A stretch of 64,000 bases of DNA from Salinimonas iocasae (GTDB lineage: Bacteria > Pseudomonadota > Gammaproteobacteria > Enterobacterales > Alteromonadaceae). Every line of letters starts with the position of its first letter. Positions within the stretch are counted from its first letter, which is position 1. The stretch lies in assembly GCF_006228385.1 (NCBI RefSeq), contig NZ_CP039852.1, positions 3,736,001-3,800,000 of the forward strand, given 5' to 3'. Positions 36,364 to 45,387 of the stretch are shown in pieces. The notes under the pieces are model-generated. The model was given only the letters and a program-made list of their open reading frames with translations. It did no database searches and was not told the DNA's origin. Both the position numbers and the translations under genes were made by a program.

Positions 36364-38838
36364 ATGAGCAAACGACAAAACCGCCTGTTCTGGCTGGTGT
36401 CTGCAGTATCAGTGATGCTGCATTTACCGGTTGCCGCCAGTTCAGCGATAAAACAAACAAAAGGCGACTTTGAAGATAAATTCCGACAGCTGGAAGAAAC
36501 CCTGCCCACGCCAAATGTCTATCGAAATGCAGCCGGTGCACCCGGTCACCAGTATTGGCAGCAAAAAGTAGACTATAAGATCGACGTAAAACTAAATGAA
36601 GAAAATCGTCGCATCGAAGCGTCAGAACAAATCACTTATCAGAATAATTCGCCTGACACGCTGAAATACCTCTGGATTCAGCTTGATCAGAATAAATATC
36701 GCGAAGACTCTATGTCAGCACTGACAACGACCTTTGGCGGTATCGGGAATCGTGGTCCGGCTACCAAATCAGCATCTTCTGATGCGCCAGCGCGGCTAAG
36801 CATGGGTGCATTGCGTCGTCAGCAGTTTGTAGAAGACACTGAATTAGGTTACGACATTCAGAAAGTCGCTACCGGCAACGGCAAAAAGCTGCACCACGTT
36901 ATTGTGGGTACGCTGATGCGCGTTGATTTGGATAAGCCACTTAAACCTGGTCAGCAAACAAATCTTCAAATTGATTTTGCATTTAACATCGTAGAGGAAG
37001 ATGCTGTCAGCGCTCGCGCGGGTTACGAGCACTTCCCGGATGATGAGCGTGAAGGCGGCAACGACATCTTTTTGCTGGCGCAATGGTTCCCTCGCCTTGC
37101 TGCATATACAGACTATGAAGCATGGACCAATAAAGAATTTATTGGCCGCGGCGAGTTCACGCTGGAATTTGGTAACTATGATGTGAACATTACTGTTCCT
37201 GCCGATCATATTGTTTCGTCTACCGGTACCTTACAGAACCCGAAAGATGTTTTAACCAAGACACAGCGCGACCGTCTGAAAAAAGCTGAAAATGCCGAAC
37301 GCCCTGTTTTTGTTGTTACTGCAGAAGAAGCGCTGGAGAACGAAAAAGCCGGTACGTCCAAAACCAAAACCTGGCGCTTTAAAGCGGAAAATATCCGTGA
37401 TTTCGCCTGGGCATCATCACGTAAATTTATGTGGGATGCGCGCGGCTTTGAGCAGGATAATGAAGACACACCATTAGTTATGGCAATGTCTTTCTACCCT
37501 AAAGAAGGCGGCGATTTGTGGAAGAAATACTCTACTGAATCAGTCATCCACACACTGGATGTGTATAACCGCTTTACCTTTGACTACCCCTATCCGACAG
37601 CCCAGTCCGTAAACGGTCCTGTTGGCGGTATGGAATACCCGATGATTTCCTTCAACGGTCCTCGTACTGACTTACAGGATGACGGCTCACGTACCTATTC
37701 GCTGGCTGAAAAGCGCTTTTTGATTGGCGTGGTAATTCACGAAGTGGGTCATAACTATTTCCCTATGATTGTAAACTCGGACGAGCGTCAGTGGACCTGG
37801 ATGGATGAAGGCCTGAACAGCTTCCTTGACGGTGTTGCAGGTCGTGAATGGGATCCGAATATTCCATGGGGTGTAGAGCCGCGTGATGTAGTAGGTTATA
37901 TGAAGTCATCGTCTCAGGTGCCTATCATGACACAGTCAGATTCAGTACTGCACCTGGGTCCGAACGCTTACACCAAGCCCGCTGTTGCCCTGAATATCTT
38001 GCGTGAAACTATCCTGGGCCGTGAACTGTTTGATTTTGCTTTTCGCGAATATGCCCAACGCTGGATGTTCAAGCGTCCTACGCCAGCAGATTTCTTCCGC
38101 ACGATGGAAGAAGCGTCAGGTGTAGATCTTGACTGGTTCTGGCGTGGCTGGTTCTACAGCACAGACCATGTCGATATCGCGATTGACCGCGTATACAAAC
38201 TGCGTCTGGACACTGAAGATCCGGATATTGACCTGAAGCGTCAACGTGAAGCTGAGATGGAAAAACCAATGTCTCTGACCGTTGAGCGTAATGAACAGGA
38301 AGGTCGTCAGCTGTGGGTTGAACGTTTTGACGATATCAAAGATTTCTACGACGATAACGATCAATACACCCCGACTAACAAAGATCGCAATAAGTACCGA
38401 AAATTCCTGAAAGATTTAGAACCGTGGGAACGTAAAGCGTTTGAGCGAGCTGTCCGTGAAGACAAAAATTACTATGTCATGGAATTCTCCAATCAGGGCG
38501 GTCTGGTTATGCCAATCATTCTTGAATTAGAGTTTGCTGACGGTACTAAACAGATGAAGCGAATTCCGGCTGAAATCTGGCGCCGTACGCCCAAGGCTGT
38601 TTCTAATCTGATTGTCACAGAAAAAGACAAAGAGCTGGTTAGCGTTGCGGTTGACCCACGCTGGGAAACCGCTGATGTAGATGTGGAGAATAACTACTAT
38701 CCACGCCGCATTATTCCGTCTCGTATTGAAGCCTATAAGTCAGAAAAGAGCAGCAGACGTGTTTACAAAGACCTGATGCAGGAAAGTAAGACTGAACTGA
38801 AGACTGAAGATGACGACAGTGATAGCGATGACGACTAA
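36364..38838 (+). CDS. M1-family-like zinc metallopeptidase, secreted
   Basis: An 824-residue peptidase with a signal peptide (to about residue 26), an N-terminal beta domain typical of M1 aminopeptidases and a gluzincin catalytic site: H459-EVG-H463 with the third zinc ligand E482 eighteen residues further on (WMDEGLN). The GGMEYP motif is the counterpart of GAMEN. The C-terminus is acidic (EDDDSDSDDD). An AAGGAA ribosome site precedes the ATG. The stop overlaps the start of the DUF6702 gene by 11 bases, so the two proteins are probably made together. Confidence 0.93.
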   Translation: MSKRQNRLFWLVSAVSVMLHLPVAASSAIKQTKGDFEDKFRQLEETLPTPNVYRNAAGAPGHQYWQQKVDYKIDVKLNEENRRIEASEQITYQNNSPDTLKYLWIQLDQNKYREDSMSALTTTFGGIGNRGPATKSASSDAPARLSMGALRRQQFVEDTELGYDIQKVATGNGKKLHHVIVGTLMRVDLDKPLKPGQQTNLQIDFAFNIVEEDAVSARAGYEHFPDDEREGGNDIFLLAQWFPRLAAYTDYEAWTNKEFIGRGEFTLEFGNYDVNITVPADHIVSSTGTLQNPKDVLTKTQRDRLKKAENAERPVFVVTAEEALENEKAGTSKTKTWRFKAENIRDFAWASSRKFMWDARGFEQDNEDTPLVMAMSFYPKEGGDLWKKYSTESVIHTLDVYNRFTFDYPYPTAQSVNGPVGGMEYPMISFNGPRTDLQDDGSRTYSLAEKRFLIGVVIHEVGHNYFPMIVNSDERQWTWMDEGLNSFLDGVAGREWDPNIPWGVEPRDVVGYMKSSSQVPIMTQSDSVLHLGPNAYTKPAVALNILRETILGRELFDFAFREYAQRWMFKRPTPADFFRTMEEASGVDLDWFWRGWFYSTDHVDIAIDRVYKLRLDTEDPDIDLKRQREAEMEKPMSLTVERNEQEGRQLWVERFDDIKDFYDDNDQYTPTNKDRNKYRKFLKDLEPWERKAFERAVREDKNYYVMEFSNQGGLVMPIILELEFADGTKQMKRIPAEIWRRTPKAVSNLIVTEKDKELVSVAVDPRWETADVDVENNYYPRRIIPSRIEAYKSEKSSRRVYKDLMQESKTELKTEDDDSDSDDD

Positions 38839-39358
38839 GTCTGTATTTCAGCGCACCATGCAGTGGAGCCTTATGGCTTTGCTGTTGGTGTCATGTGCCC
38901 AGGTACAGGCGCATCAGATTAAAGCAGCCATTACTACTGTGCTGTTTAATCCGCGCACGGAAAACATCGAAGTCATGCATCGCTTCAATCTGCATGATGC
39001 TGAGCATGCCGTTAAGCGTCTGTTCGATAAGCAGGCAGACATACTGGACGATAAGAAGACGCAACAGGCGTTTGCTGAGTATGTTACACAGCGCTTTTCA
39101 GTTCGTAATGCCGGTGGCAAGGCGCTTGCCCTCAACTTGGTTGGCTTTGAAACGGAAGGTAAATTCTTCTGGGTTTACCAGGAAACGGCTCAGCCGCCAG
39201 AGCTTGAAGGACTTCAAATTCAGCACGATGCATTGCGAGACTTGTGGCCATCTCAGGTCAATACGTTAAACGTTGAAGGGATGGGTGATATAAAAACGCT
39301 ACGGTTTGAAGGCAATGCAACATTGCTGGAAGTCGAGTTTGAAGGCCATCACCACTAA
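38828..39358 (+). CDS. DUF6702 family secreted protein
   Basis: A 176-residue protein with a signal peptide ending in QVQAH and a small beta-rich domain whose opening HQIKAAITTVLFNPRTENIE and later HRFNLHDAEHAV match the DUF6702 family as I know it. The function is unknown. I chose the ATG at 38828; an upstream GTG/ATG pair would deepen the overlap with the peptidase gene. Coupling to a secreted M1-type peptidase suggests a partner, inhibitor or chaperone, which is inference. A strong terminator follows. Confidence 0.8.
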   Translation: MTTKSVFQRTMQWSLMALLLVSCAQVQAHQIKAAITTVLFNPRTENIEVMHRFNLHDAEHAVKRLFDKQADILDDKKTQQAFAEYVTQRFSVRNAGGKALALNLVGFETEGKFFWVYQETAQPPELEGLQIQHDALRDLWPSQVNTLNVEGMGDIKTLRFEGNATLLEVEFEGHHH

Positions 39359-39383
39359 AGTCTTACATTAACATCATTGCAAC

Positions 39384-39437
39384 ATCAGCCCGCTTTATCC
39401 ATTATAAAAAAATAATGGTTAACGGGCTGATTTTTTT
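39384..39437 (+). terminator. Rho-independent terminator after the DUF6702 gene
   Basis: ATCAGCCCG (39384-39392) and CGGGCTGAT (39423-39431) form a nine-pair stem; the internal sequence can pair further (CCATTAT/ATAATGG). It is followed by a run of seven T's that ends exactly at the ATG of the next gene. Confidence 0.9.
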
Positions 39438-39701
39438 ATGAGTACATCAGATAGCTTCTCAAATAGAAAGAATATTATCTGGGTATATCTTTCAGGCGCA
39501 ATGGCGCTGACATTTATTGTACTGCTGTTTCTACCTGATTCTGGTACTGGTGGCGCTACGCTGTCGTTGTATTCAACGATGTTGTGGTGCGGACTGTTCG
39601 GCGCGGCGCTGTTCAGATATTTGCTTAAAAATACCTGGGTAGGTTTTGCCGCAGGAAGTGTAGCGGGAATGCTGATTCAGATTGTTTCGCAGATGGTGTA
39701 A
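39438..39701 (+). CDS. Small three-helix membrane protein, unknown
   Basis: An 87-residue protein that I do not recognise, with predicted helices at about 13-33, 42-60 and 66-85. The ATG is the first base after the T-tract of the preceding terminator, so there is no ribosome site at all; translation would need a leaderless mRNA or an internal start (a second ATG at codon 22 follows an AGG). The protein pattern looks real, but the start is doubtful. Confidence 0.55.
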   Translation: MSTSDSFSNRKNIIWVYLSGAMALTFIVLLFLPDSGTGGATLSLYSTMLWCGLFGAALFRYLLKNTWVGFAAGSVAGMLIQIVSQMV

Positions 39702-39705
39702 CCCA

Positions 39706-40014
39706 CTAGTACGGCAACTGCATGGTAAACGGTAAAGCGGTTTGTGTTTTTGATTTAGGCGGATTGCCAATCATTTCATCGTAAGGCGTATCGTGAATCA
39801 TTACTGCCTGGGTAACCTGGCATGATGCAAACGCTTCACGAATATGACCAGCACTGAAAAAGCGCATTGGGCGGTCGCTGTCATCATAAATAAACCCGGT
39901 TTTCTCGCCAATGGTTATCTGCACCAGATAAACATTCATTTCAAATGACTGAACTTCAAGATAATCAATATCCGGGTTTCTTTGCTCAATATCTTTCATC
40001 AGAAACTTATGCAT
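39706..40014 (-). CDS. DUF6482 family protein
   Basis: A 102-residue cytoplasmic protein beginning MHKFLMKDIEQRNPDIDYLEVQ and containing the block TGFIYDDSDRPMRFFSAGHIREAF, which I associate with the DUF6482 family of small gammaproteobacterial proteins. I chose the ATG at 40014 because GGGAG lies six bases before it; two earlier starts (40029 ATG, 40089 TTG) have no such site. The gene ends four bases from the convergent small membrane protein. The function is unknown. Confidence 0.72.
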   Translation of the reverse strand: MHKFLMKDIEQRNPDIDYLEVQSFEMNVYLVQITIGEKTGFIYDDSDRPMRFFSAGHIREAFASCQVTQAVMIHDTPYDEMIGNPPKSKTQTALPFTMQLPY

Positions 40015-40310
40015 GATTGACTCCCGCATAGCATTTGGGTTCTTTACTATACTTTCTCCGTCAGGTTGATGTTCATTAAATCTTTGCAAATCTCGCTCTG
40101 TTGGTGTTTAGCTTTAGTGACTAATGAGAGGCGTTGGTTTAAAGATTTTTGGCGTTAAAACGATCAAATTCTGTCTTTTTTATGTAGGAAAATGAACCAA
40201 TCATGGAAATTTGCGTTTGTGCGTCTAATGCCCTTTCGTCATAAACGCATAGCAAGTATGATTCTTGTAAGACATTGTTCTGAGGATTAATTTTATATGG
40301 TGGATATGTT

Positions 40311-41168
40311 ATGAGTGACCCGTCAGAAAAACGCAAGGTAGCCCCGCACATTGTATTAATAGCCATTATCATCATTATTATTCTGGCCGTTGTGTTCTGG
40401 CCTTCTGATGATTCGTCTGAACAGGTAGAGGAAGCCGAGCCGACGGTTGAACCGCAAGAAACCTTACCTTCCGATCAGGGCGATACCGAAGAGTTTGAGG
40501 GAACCCCCGAGCCTGAACCGGTAGAAATTGACCCTGAAACAGAGCCTGAGCCAATGCCAGAGCAGGAAGAAGTCGAACCAGAACCACTGGATAGCAGTGA
40601 CGAGGGCATCAAAAACTCACTGTCCGGACTAAGTGAGCAGGAAGATACCAACACATTTCTGGTAGACGAAGGATTATTGCAGCGCTTTGTCGTTTCAGTA
40701 ACGAACGTTGCCAATGAGGAGATGGCTAACCAGCAGCCGCTTAAAGCGCCTGAACAGACATTTCGCGTATACAGCCAGGCTGGCAAAGAATGGATCGATG
40801 CTGCAAGCTACAAACGCTATACGCCGTATGTCAACATGATGGAATCAATGGATAATGAAGAGCTGGTAAATCTGTATAAAAATTACCGTCCTCAGATTCA
40901 GGAAAAATATGCCGAGATCGGTAATCCGGATGAATCTTTTGATACCGTGGCTGTTAAAGCTATCAATGAGTTGCTCGATACACCTGAGGTACCGGTTCCA
41001 GTAGAGGTTTACAGTGATTCAGTGGCGTATAAGTATGCTGATCCGCAACTGGAAAATCTGAGCGCACCGCAAAAGCAACTATTGCGTACAGGCCCTGACA
41101 ACATGCGTCGTATTAAAGCCAAGTTACGCGAAATAAAAGCTATGCTCGAGGAAGAAAATGGATCTTAA
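40311..41168 (+). CDS. DUF3014 domain membrane-anchored protein
   Basis: A 285-residue protein with a short cytoplasmic start, one helix (about 14-32), a long acidic Pro/Glu linker (about 35-95) and a DUF3014 domain (about 110-280; key blocks LLQRFVVSVTN, YKRYTPYVNMM, RTGPDNMRRIKAKLREIKAML). The function is unknown. A GGTGGA site precedes the ATG. It overlaps the DUF1285 gene by 11 bases. Confidence 0.85.
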   Translation: MSDPSEKRKVAPHIVLIAIIIIIILAVVFWPSDDSSEQVEEAEPTVEPQETLPSDQGDTEEFEGTPEPEPVEIDPETEPEPMPEQEEVEPEPLDSSDEGIKNSLSGLSEQEDTNTFLVDEGLLQRFVVSVTNVANEEMANQQPLKAPEQTFRVYSQAGKEWIDAASYKRYTPYVNMMESMDNEELVNLYKNYRPQIQEKYAEIGNPDESFDTVAVKAINELLDTPEVPVPVEVYSDSVAYKYADPQLENLSAPQKQLLRTGPDNMRRIKAKLREIKAMLEEENGS

Positions 41169-41727
41169 CAGATTCAGCCAGCAAATTACGGATGCTGCGG
41201 GAGATACCACCCGCAGTATTCCTCCCGTCGACAAGTGGGATCCGGAATTTTGCGGCAATATGAACATGACTATCAAGCTGGATGGCAGTTGGCACTATGA
41301 GGATAGCCCTATAGGCCGACAGTCACTGGTACGGTTATTTTCTTCGGTCATTAAGAAAGAAGATGAAAATTATTTTCTGGTCACACCCGTCGAAAAGCTC
41401 GGAATAACTGTTGAAGACGTGCCATTTTTGGTTACTCAATGGGAAGAGGACGATGACAGCATCGTGTTTACTACTAATGTCGGTGACCGATTTACATTGT
41501 CTTCTAATCATCCCCTTGAGCTCCGTGAGCCTCCGCAGGCACTTGGCGCGCCAGATAGCACGCCAATACCTTACGTATGTGTAAGAACAAACCTCTGGGC
41601 CCGTATTAATCAAAACGTCTATTATCAGCTGGTTGAGCACGCAGAGCGCCGACACAAAAATGGACGCCAGCAGCTGTTTGTTACCAGTGAATATGAACCT
41701 TTTGTTATCGGAGAACTTCCGGAATAG
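41158..41727 (+). CDS. DUF1285 domain protein
   Basis: A 189-residue soluble protein with the DUF1285 blocks [21 protein letters not shown], readable as [13 protein letters not shown], then [14 protein letters not shown] and [18 protein letters not shown]. The function is unknown. It is translationally coupled to the DUF3014 gene, which suggests the two act together, and it ends in a terminator-like hairpin. Confidence 0.88.
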   Translation: MDLNRFSQQITDAAGDTTRSIPPVDKWDPEFCGNMNMTIKLDGSWHYEDSPIGRQSLVRLFSSVIKKEDENYFLVTPVEKLGITVEDVPFLVTQWEEDDDSIVFTTNVGDRFTLSSNHPLELREPPQALGAPDSTPIPYVCVRTNLWARINQNVYYQLVEHAERRHKNGRQQLFVTSEYEPFVIGELPE

Positions 41728-41736
41728 TTTTCTGCC

Positions 41737-41760
41737 AAGTGGTCCGTGTGGGCCACTTTT
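41737..41760 (+). terminator. Terminator-like hairpin after the DUF1285 gene
   Basis: AAGTGGTCC and GGGCCACTT pair over nine positions (one G-U) around GTGT and are followed by four T's. Confidence 0.55.
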
Positions 41761-41830
41761 ACAACTACTTTACATGCCCGTCCGCTCTGCCCTATTGTTA
41801 CCCTTCACCTTAAAAACGGAAGCGCGCTTT

Positions 41831-43120
41831 ATGAATAATAAACTTTCTTGTCTTTGTCTGTGCCTAGGTAGTCTGATGACCGCAAGTGTTACTGCTGATA
41901 CGTTAATACATGCGGGAAAGCTGTTTGACGGAACCGGTACATCGCTGCGAAACAACGTAACGATTGTGATTGAAGGTAACAAGATAGCAGAAGTAAAAGA
42001 TGGTTATGCAAAAGCAGGCAACGATGATGAAGTCATCGATTTAAAAAATAGTACAGTGCTTCCGGGCCTTATGGATATGCATGTTCATTTGTCTTCGCAA
42101 AGCGGACCCGGTGCTTATCTTGAACGATACACTAAGAATGAAGCTGATTACGCTCTGACGGCCGCAAACTATGCGAAAAAAACCGTCCATGCCGGGTTTA
42201 CCACTGTTCGTAATCTTGGTGATATCTACAACGAAACAGTAGCCCTGAGAAAGGCCATTGATAAAGGCTTACTGGAAGGGCCACGTATTTATACTGCCGC
42301 CAAATCAATTGCCACAACCGGTGGTCATGCTGATCCGAGCAACGGTATGGCGCGTGTTATCCGACCGGATACAGGTCCGGCAAGCGGTGTGGTCAATGGC
42401 ACCGCAGAAGCGCGCGAAGCGGTCAGACAGCGTTACCAGGATGGTGCAGATGTTATTAAAATAACCGCCACTGGTGGCGTGCTGAGTGTGGCTAAAAGTG
42501 GTCAGAACCCTCAGTTTATGGACGACGAGCTACAGGCGATTGTTGAAACTGCCAACGACTACGATATGACCGTTGCAGTGCATGCGCATGGTAAAGAAGG
42601 AATGAAACGGGCCATCAAAGCGGGGGTGACTTCAATAGAACATGGCACCTACATGGATGAAGAAGCGATGGACCTGATGAAGCAGAACAATACTTACTAT
42701 GTTCCGACGATTATGGCGGGTAAGTTTGTTGCTGAAAAAGCAAAAATAGATGGCTATTTCCCTGAGCTGGTTCGCCCTAAAGCCAAAGAGATAGGGCCAT
42801 TGATACAGGATACCTTTAAAAAGGCGCATAATGCCGGTGTTAACATCGCTTTTGGTACCGACTCCGGCGTATCAGCACATGGTGATAACGCCCAGGAATT
42901 TGGCTTTATGGTTGAAGCCGGTATGTCAGAAGCCGATGCATTGCTTAGCGCAACAAAACATGCAGCAGCGATGCTTAAAATAGATGACCAGTTAGGCAGC
43001 GTAGAAAGCGGTAAATTGGCCGATATTATCGCTGTAAATGGGAACCCAATTGAAGATATCAGCGTAATGGAATCTGTTACCTTCGTAATGAAGGATGGTA
43101 AGGTCATGAAACAAAAGTAG
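41831..43120 (+). CDS. Secreted metal-dependent amidohydrolase
   Basis: A 429-residue amidohydrolase-superfamily enzyme with a signal peptide ([22 protein letters not shown]). It shows the N-terminal metal motif MDMHVHLSS, the lysine region VIKITATGG, histidines in [10 protein letters not shown] and SIEHGTYMD, and the catalytic Asp in [12 protein letters not shown]. This matches the prolidase-like/imidazolonepropionase-like group, many of which cleave Xaa-Pro or Xaa-Arg dipeptides; the substrate is not certain. GGAAG precedes the ATG at 41831; the longer frame overlaps the DUF1285 gene. Confidence 0.9.
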   Translation: MNNKLSCLCLCLGSLMTASVTADTLIHAGKLFDGTGTSLRNNVTIVIEGNKIAEVKDGYAKAGNDDEVIDLKNSTVLPGLMDMHVHLSSQSGPGAYLERYTKNEADYALTAANYAKKTVHAGFTTVRNLGDIYNETVALRKAIDKGLLEGPRIYTAAKSIATTGGHADPSNGMARVIRPDTGPASGVVNGTAEAREAVRQRYQDGADVIKITATGGVLSVAKSGQNPQFMDDELQAIVETANDYDMTVAVHAHGKEGMKRAIKAGVTSIEHGTYMDEEAMDLMKQNNTYYVPTIMAGKFVAEKAKIDGYFPELVRPKAKEIGPLIQDTFKKAHNAGVNIAFGTDSGVSAHGDNAQEFGFMVEAGMSEADALLSATKHAAAMLKIDDQLGSVESGKLADIIAVNGNPIEDISVMESVTFVMKDGKVMKQK

Positions 43121-43126
43121 GACGCC

Positions 43127-43711
43127 ATGGGCATACGCGCACAGGTTAAGGAAAGAACCCGAAGGTTAAAAAATTCTGAAAATATGCTTTCGGGTGTGGC
43201 GATTGCCTCAATGCTCGAATCAACTGTTGTCCCTATTCCTTTAGAGGCTGTGCTCGTCCCCCTGATGCAGGCCAGACGCGATAAGCTGTGGATGATCGCG
43301 TTCATGGCCACCCTGGGTTGCCTGGTTGGCGCTATTATTGGCTATGGTCTTGGTTATTTCCTGTTCGATCTTGTCGGTGACTGGGTCATTGAAACATTCT
43401 CTAACCAGGAGCAATTCGATAGCGTTAAACAGCAAATGCAGCGTCAGGGCTTCTGGTTTGTGCTGACCCTTGGCATAGCACCCATCCCCTTTCAAATAGC
43501 CATGCTGGCAGCTGGCGCTGCTAAATACTCTCTGTTCTTTTTCGTGCTGGCGACGGTGATAGCTCGCTCAATTCGGTATTTTGGACTGGCTGTTGTGGTA
43601 TACATTGCTGGTAATCAGGCAGAAGCGCTAATCCGCCAATACAAAGCAAGTGCAATTGTTGGGCTGACACTGCTGGTTTTATTACTCTGGTACGTCAGCA
43701 CATTATTTTGA
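43127..43711 (+). CDS. VTT (SNARE-associated) domain membrane protein, YqaA-like
   Basis: A 194-residue inner-membrane protein with about five helices and the motif ESTVVPIPLEAVLVPLM followed by GAIIGYGLGYFLFD, the hallmark of the DedA/VTT superfamily short branch (YqaA-like). Members are membrane-homeostasis transporters or flippases; the exact substrate here is unknown. It starts seven bases after the amidohydrolase stop and is probably in the same transcript. Confidence 0.85.
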   Translation: MGIRAQVKERTRRLKNSENMLSGVAIASMLESTVVPIPLEAVLVPLMQARRDKLWMIAFMATLGCLVGAIIGYGLGYFLFDLVGDWVIETFSNQEQFDSVKQQMQRQGFWFVLTLGIAPIPFQIAMLAAGAAKYSLFFFVLATVIARSIRYFGLAVVVYIAGNQAEALIRQYKASAIVGLTLLVLLLWYVSTLF

Positions 43712-43729
43712 CGAACTGCACAAGCGATA

Positions 43730-43758
43730 TTGACGAACGATATAAAGCACTCTATTAT
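43730..43758 (+). promoter_or_regulatory. Predicted sigma70 promoter of the iron cassette
   Basis: TTGACG (43730-43735) and TATTAT (43753-43758) with a 17-base spacer. The Fur box starts two bases downstream of the -10, so a bound repressor would cover the transcription start. Confidence 0.65.
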
Positions 43759-43759
43759 T

Positions 43760-43778
43760 GATAATAATTCTCATTTAC
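43760..43778. promoter_or_regulatory. Fur box
   Basis: GATAATAATTCTCATTTAC agrees with the 19-base Fur consensus GATAATGATAATCATTATC at 14 positions, including the whole first hexamer and the central TCAT. Position relative to the promoter fits repression by iron-loaded Fur. Confidence 0.7.
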
Positions 43779-43803
43779 ATTAAATATGTTTAAGGAGATT
43801 CCG

Positions 43804-44259
43804 GTGCGGTCGAGTTATATAAGCAGCAAGTATAAACAATGGTTACAGGCTAACCCTGAGGATGCGAGAGTGCAGCGTACTCAGATGCAGCAGACCGCCA
43901 ACCGCTTTCTGGAAGAGGGGGATGAAGCCAGTGCCATTCATTGCAGCGGACAGGCACTGGAAATAGCTCAGGCCATCATACAATCTCTACGCAGCCCTGA
44001 AGAAGGCGCTACGCTTATTTCTCAGGATTTTATCGCCTACGGTGCGCTGGCCATTTACCTGTCTAATCATTATCGAGCGGCGGGAGAAAAACGCGCAGCG
44101 CAGGAAATAATACAGGATGCTCAGCAGCAGCTTATCGCACTAACGCCGTTATATGCCAGTGAGCCTCAGGTCGCGAAACTTATTCAGGCGATAGTGCAAT
44201 CACTCAACGATGACCAGCCTTCCCCGACTACCGGTCCTGACGGGCAATTACTTCACTAA
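43804..44259 (+). CDS. Uncharacterised helical protein under a Fur box
   Basis: A 151-residue soluble, mostly helical protein that I do not recognise; helices with small/large alternation (ANRFLEEGDEASAIHCSGQALEIAQ; HYRAAGEKRAAQEIIQDAQ, readable in parts) suggest a TPR-like repeat pair. I chose the GTG at 43804 because AAGGAG (43791-43796) lies six bases before it; the ATG at 43786 would place that ribosome site inside the coding sequence. A good promoter and a Fur box lie directly upstream, so it is probably made under iron limitation. The small gene at 44266 follows after six bases. Confidence 0.8.
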   Translation: MRSSYISSKYKQWLQANPEDARVQRTQMQQTANRFLEEGDEASAIHCSGQALEIAQAIIQSLRSPEEGATLISQDFIAYGALAIYLSNHYRAAGEKRAAQEIIQDAQQQLIALTPLYASEPQVAKLIQAIVQSLNDDQPSPTTGPDGQLLH

Positions 44260-44265
44260 GCAGCT

Positions 44266-44442
44266 ATGAAAATGTCTAATCAGTCTGCTCAACCCGAAAA
44301 CATGGTGCACATCACACTAAGCGTCGAAACAATGAAACGACTTTTGCAGCATCACGCTTTGCACGTCACCGATTTTACCTGTAGTTCAGAGCATTCCAAA
44401 AACCTTGTCCATCAGACGTTACTTAAATCTATCCGGTCTTAA
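44266..44442 (+). CDS. Uncharacterised 58-residue protein, second gene of the iron cassette
   Basis: ATG at 44266, stop TAA at 44440-44442. The product has a hydrophilic start (MKMSNQSAQPEN) and a conserved-looking core, VHITLSVETMKRLLQHHAL then HVTDFTCSSEHSK and LVHQTLLKSI, with five histidines and one cysteine. I do not recognise the family. It begins six bases after the preceding stop, so it is in the same transcript and likely under the same Fur box. The ribosome site is weak, which suggests coupling to the upstream gene. Confidence 0.65.
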   Translation: MKMSNQSAQPENMVHITLSVETMKRLLQHHALHVTDFTCSSEHSKNLVHQTLLKSIRS

Positions 44443-44523
44443 TTTATATTTATTGAATATGAAGTAATCATGAAAGGTCATTAAACCGTAAGCAGATAAT
44501 AACAATATTTACGGAGCAAGATC

Positions 44524-45321
44524 TTGACTGATAACTGGAAATCTATGCTGGCCTTTGGCGGGTATGCAGCTAAAACTGTTGTGTACTGTCTTTTAGGCGT
44601 ACTGATTCTACAATCTGCCATTGGCGCTTACGGGTCAGATTCCCCGTCTCAAAAAAATGTTTTCATGTCTATTCTTGAGCAACCCTTTGGGCGAATTCTG
44701 CTGGGCGCAGTCATCGTCGGTATGGCATGTTACGTACTTTGGCGCTTTGTTCAGGCCGGTCTTAATATAGATAACCTGGATATGAGCAAAGCGAAAGATG
44801 TTGTTACGCGAATATTCTATTTTGTATCCGGCATCATCTACGCATTTGGTACCTATCTGGCTATCAAAGTATTCCAGGGAGCGGGTGGATCGTCAAGCGG
44901 CGGCCAGAGTAACAGCGAGGAAATGTCATCAACCCTGATGCAGCAACAGTGGGGCATATATCTGGTCGCTGCGGTCGGTATCATCATCGTTATCTTCTCT
45001 TTTATACAGTTCAAACACGCGTTCAAAGCAGACTTCATGGACAAGTTCGATGTTCACAGAATGTCGGCAAGAATTAAAAAGCTGAGTCGTGTGGTAGGGC
45101 GTATGGGCTTCTTTGCACGGGGTATTGTTTATATTCTGGTTGGGGGATTTTTCATTCAGGCAGCCTATAAGGCTGATCCCCAGGAAGCTGGCGGCCTTAA
45201 AGAAGCGCTGGATACCATTGTGCAGCAAAGCTATGGTCAATATGCACTAATGGTGGTCGGTGCGGGTATTTTCTTATTTGGTATTTTCTGTGCGATTGAA
45301 AGTCGCTATCACAAAACCTGA
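44524..45321 (+). CDS. DUF1206 domain membrane protein
   Basis: A 265-residue membrane protein with six predicted helices in three similar helix pairs, each opening with a glycine-rich segment such as GGYAAKTVVYCLLGVL and GRMGFFARGIVYILVGGFF. That triplicated pattern is DUF1206; the function is unknown. It starts with TTG, supported by GGAG seven bases upstream. A shared bidirectional terminator follows. Confidence 0.87.
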   Translation: MTDNWKSMLAFGGYAAKTVVYCLLGVLILQSAIGAYGSDSPSQKNVFMSILEQPFGRILLGAVIVGMACYVLWRFVQAGLNIDNLDMSKAKDVVTRIFYFVSGIIYAFGTYLAIKVFQGAGGSSSGGQSNSEEMSSTLMQQQWGIYLVAAVGIIIVIFSFIQFKHAFKADFMDKFDVHRMSARIKKLSRVVGRMGFFARGIVYILVGGFFIQAAYKADPQEAGGLKEALDTIVQQSYGQYALMVVGAGIFLFGIFCAIESRYHKT

Positions 45322-45360
45322 GTGTAAAGACCAGGTTTTGTGAAATATATTAGAGTAAGA

Positions 45361-45387
45361 AAAAAGGGGGCTTTAGCCCCCTTTTTT
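45361..45387. terminator. Bidirectional Rho-independent terminator
   Basis: GGGGGC-TTTA-GCCCCC flanked by A's on one side and six T's on the other works on both strands, ending the DUF1206 gene and the rph-pyrE-tusA unit. The last codons and stop of tusA (KKGG-stop) are encoded by the stem itself. Confidence 0.92.

Noticed and set aside
40139..40375. A 78-codon minus-strand open frame with a somewhat protein-like composition
   Set aside because: It runs across the ribosome site and first 65 bases of the well-supported DUF3014 gene, has no ribosome site of its own and matches no family I know. Conservation analysis would decide it.
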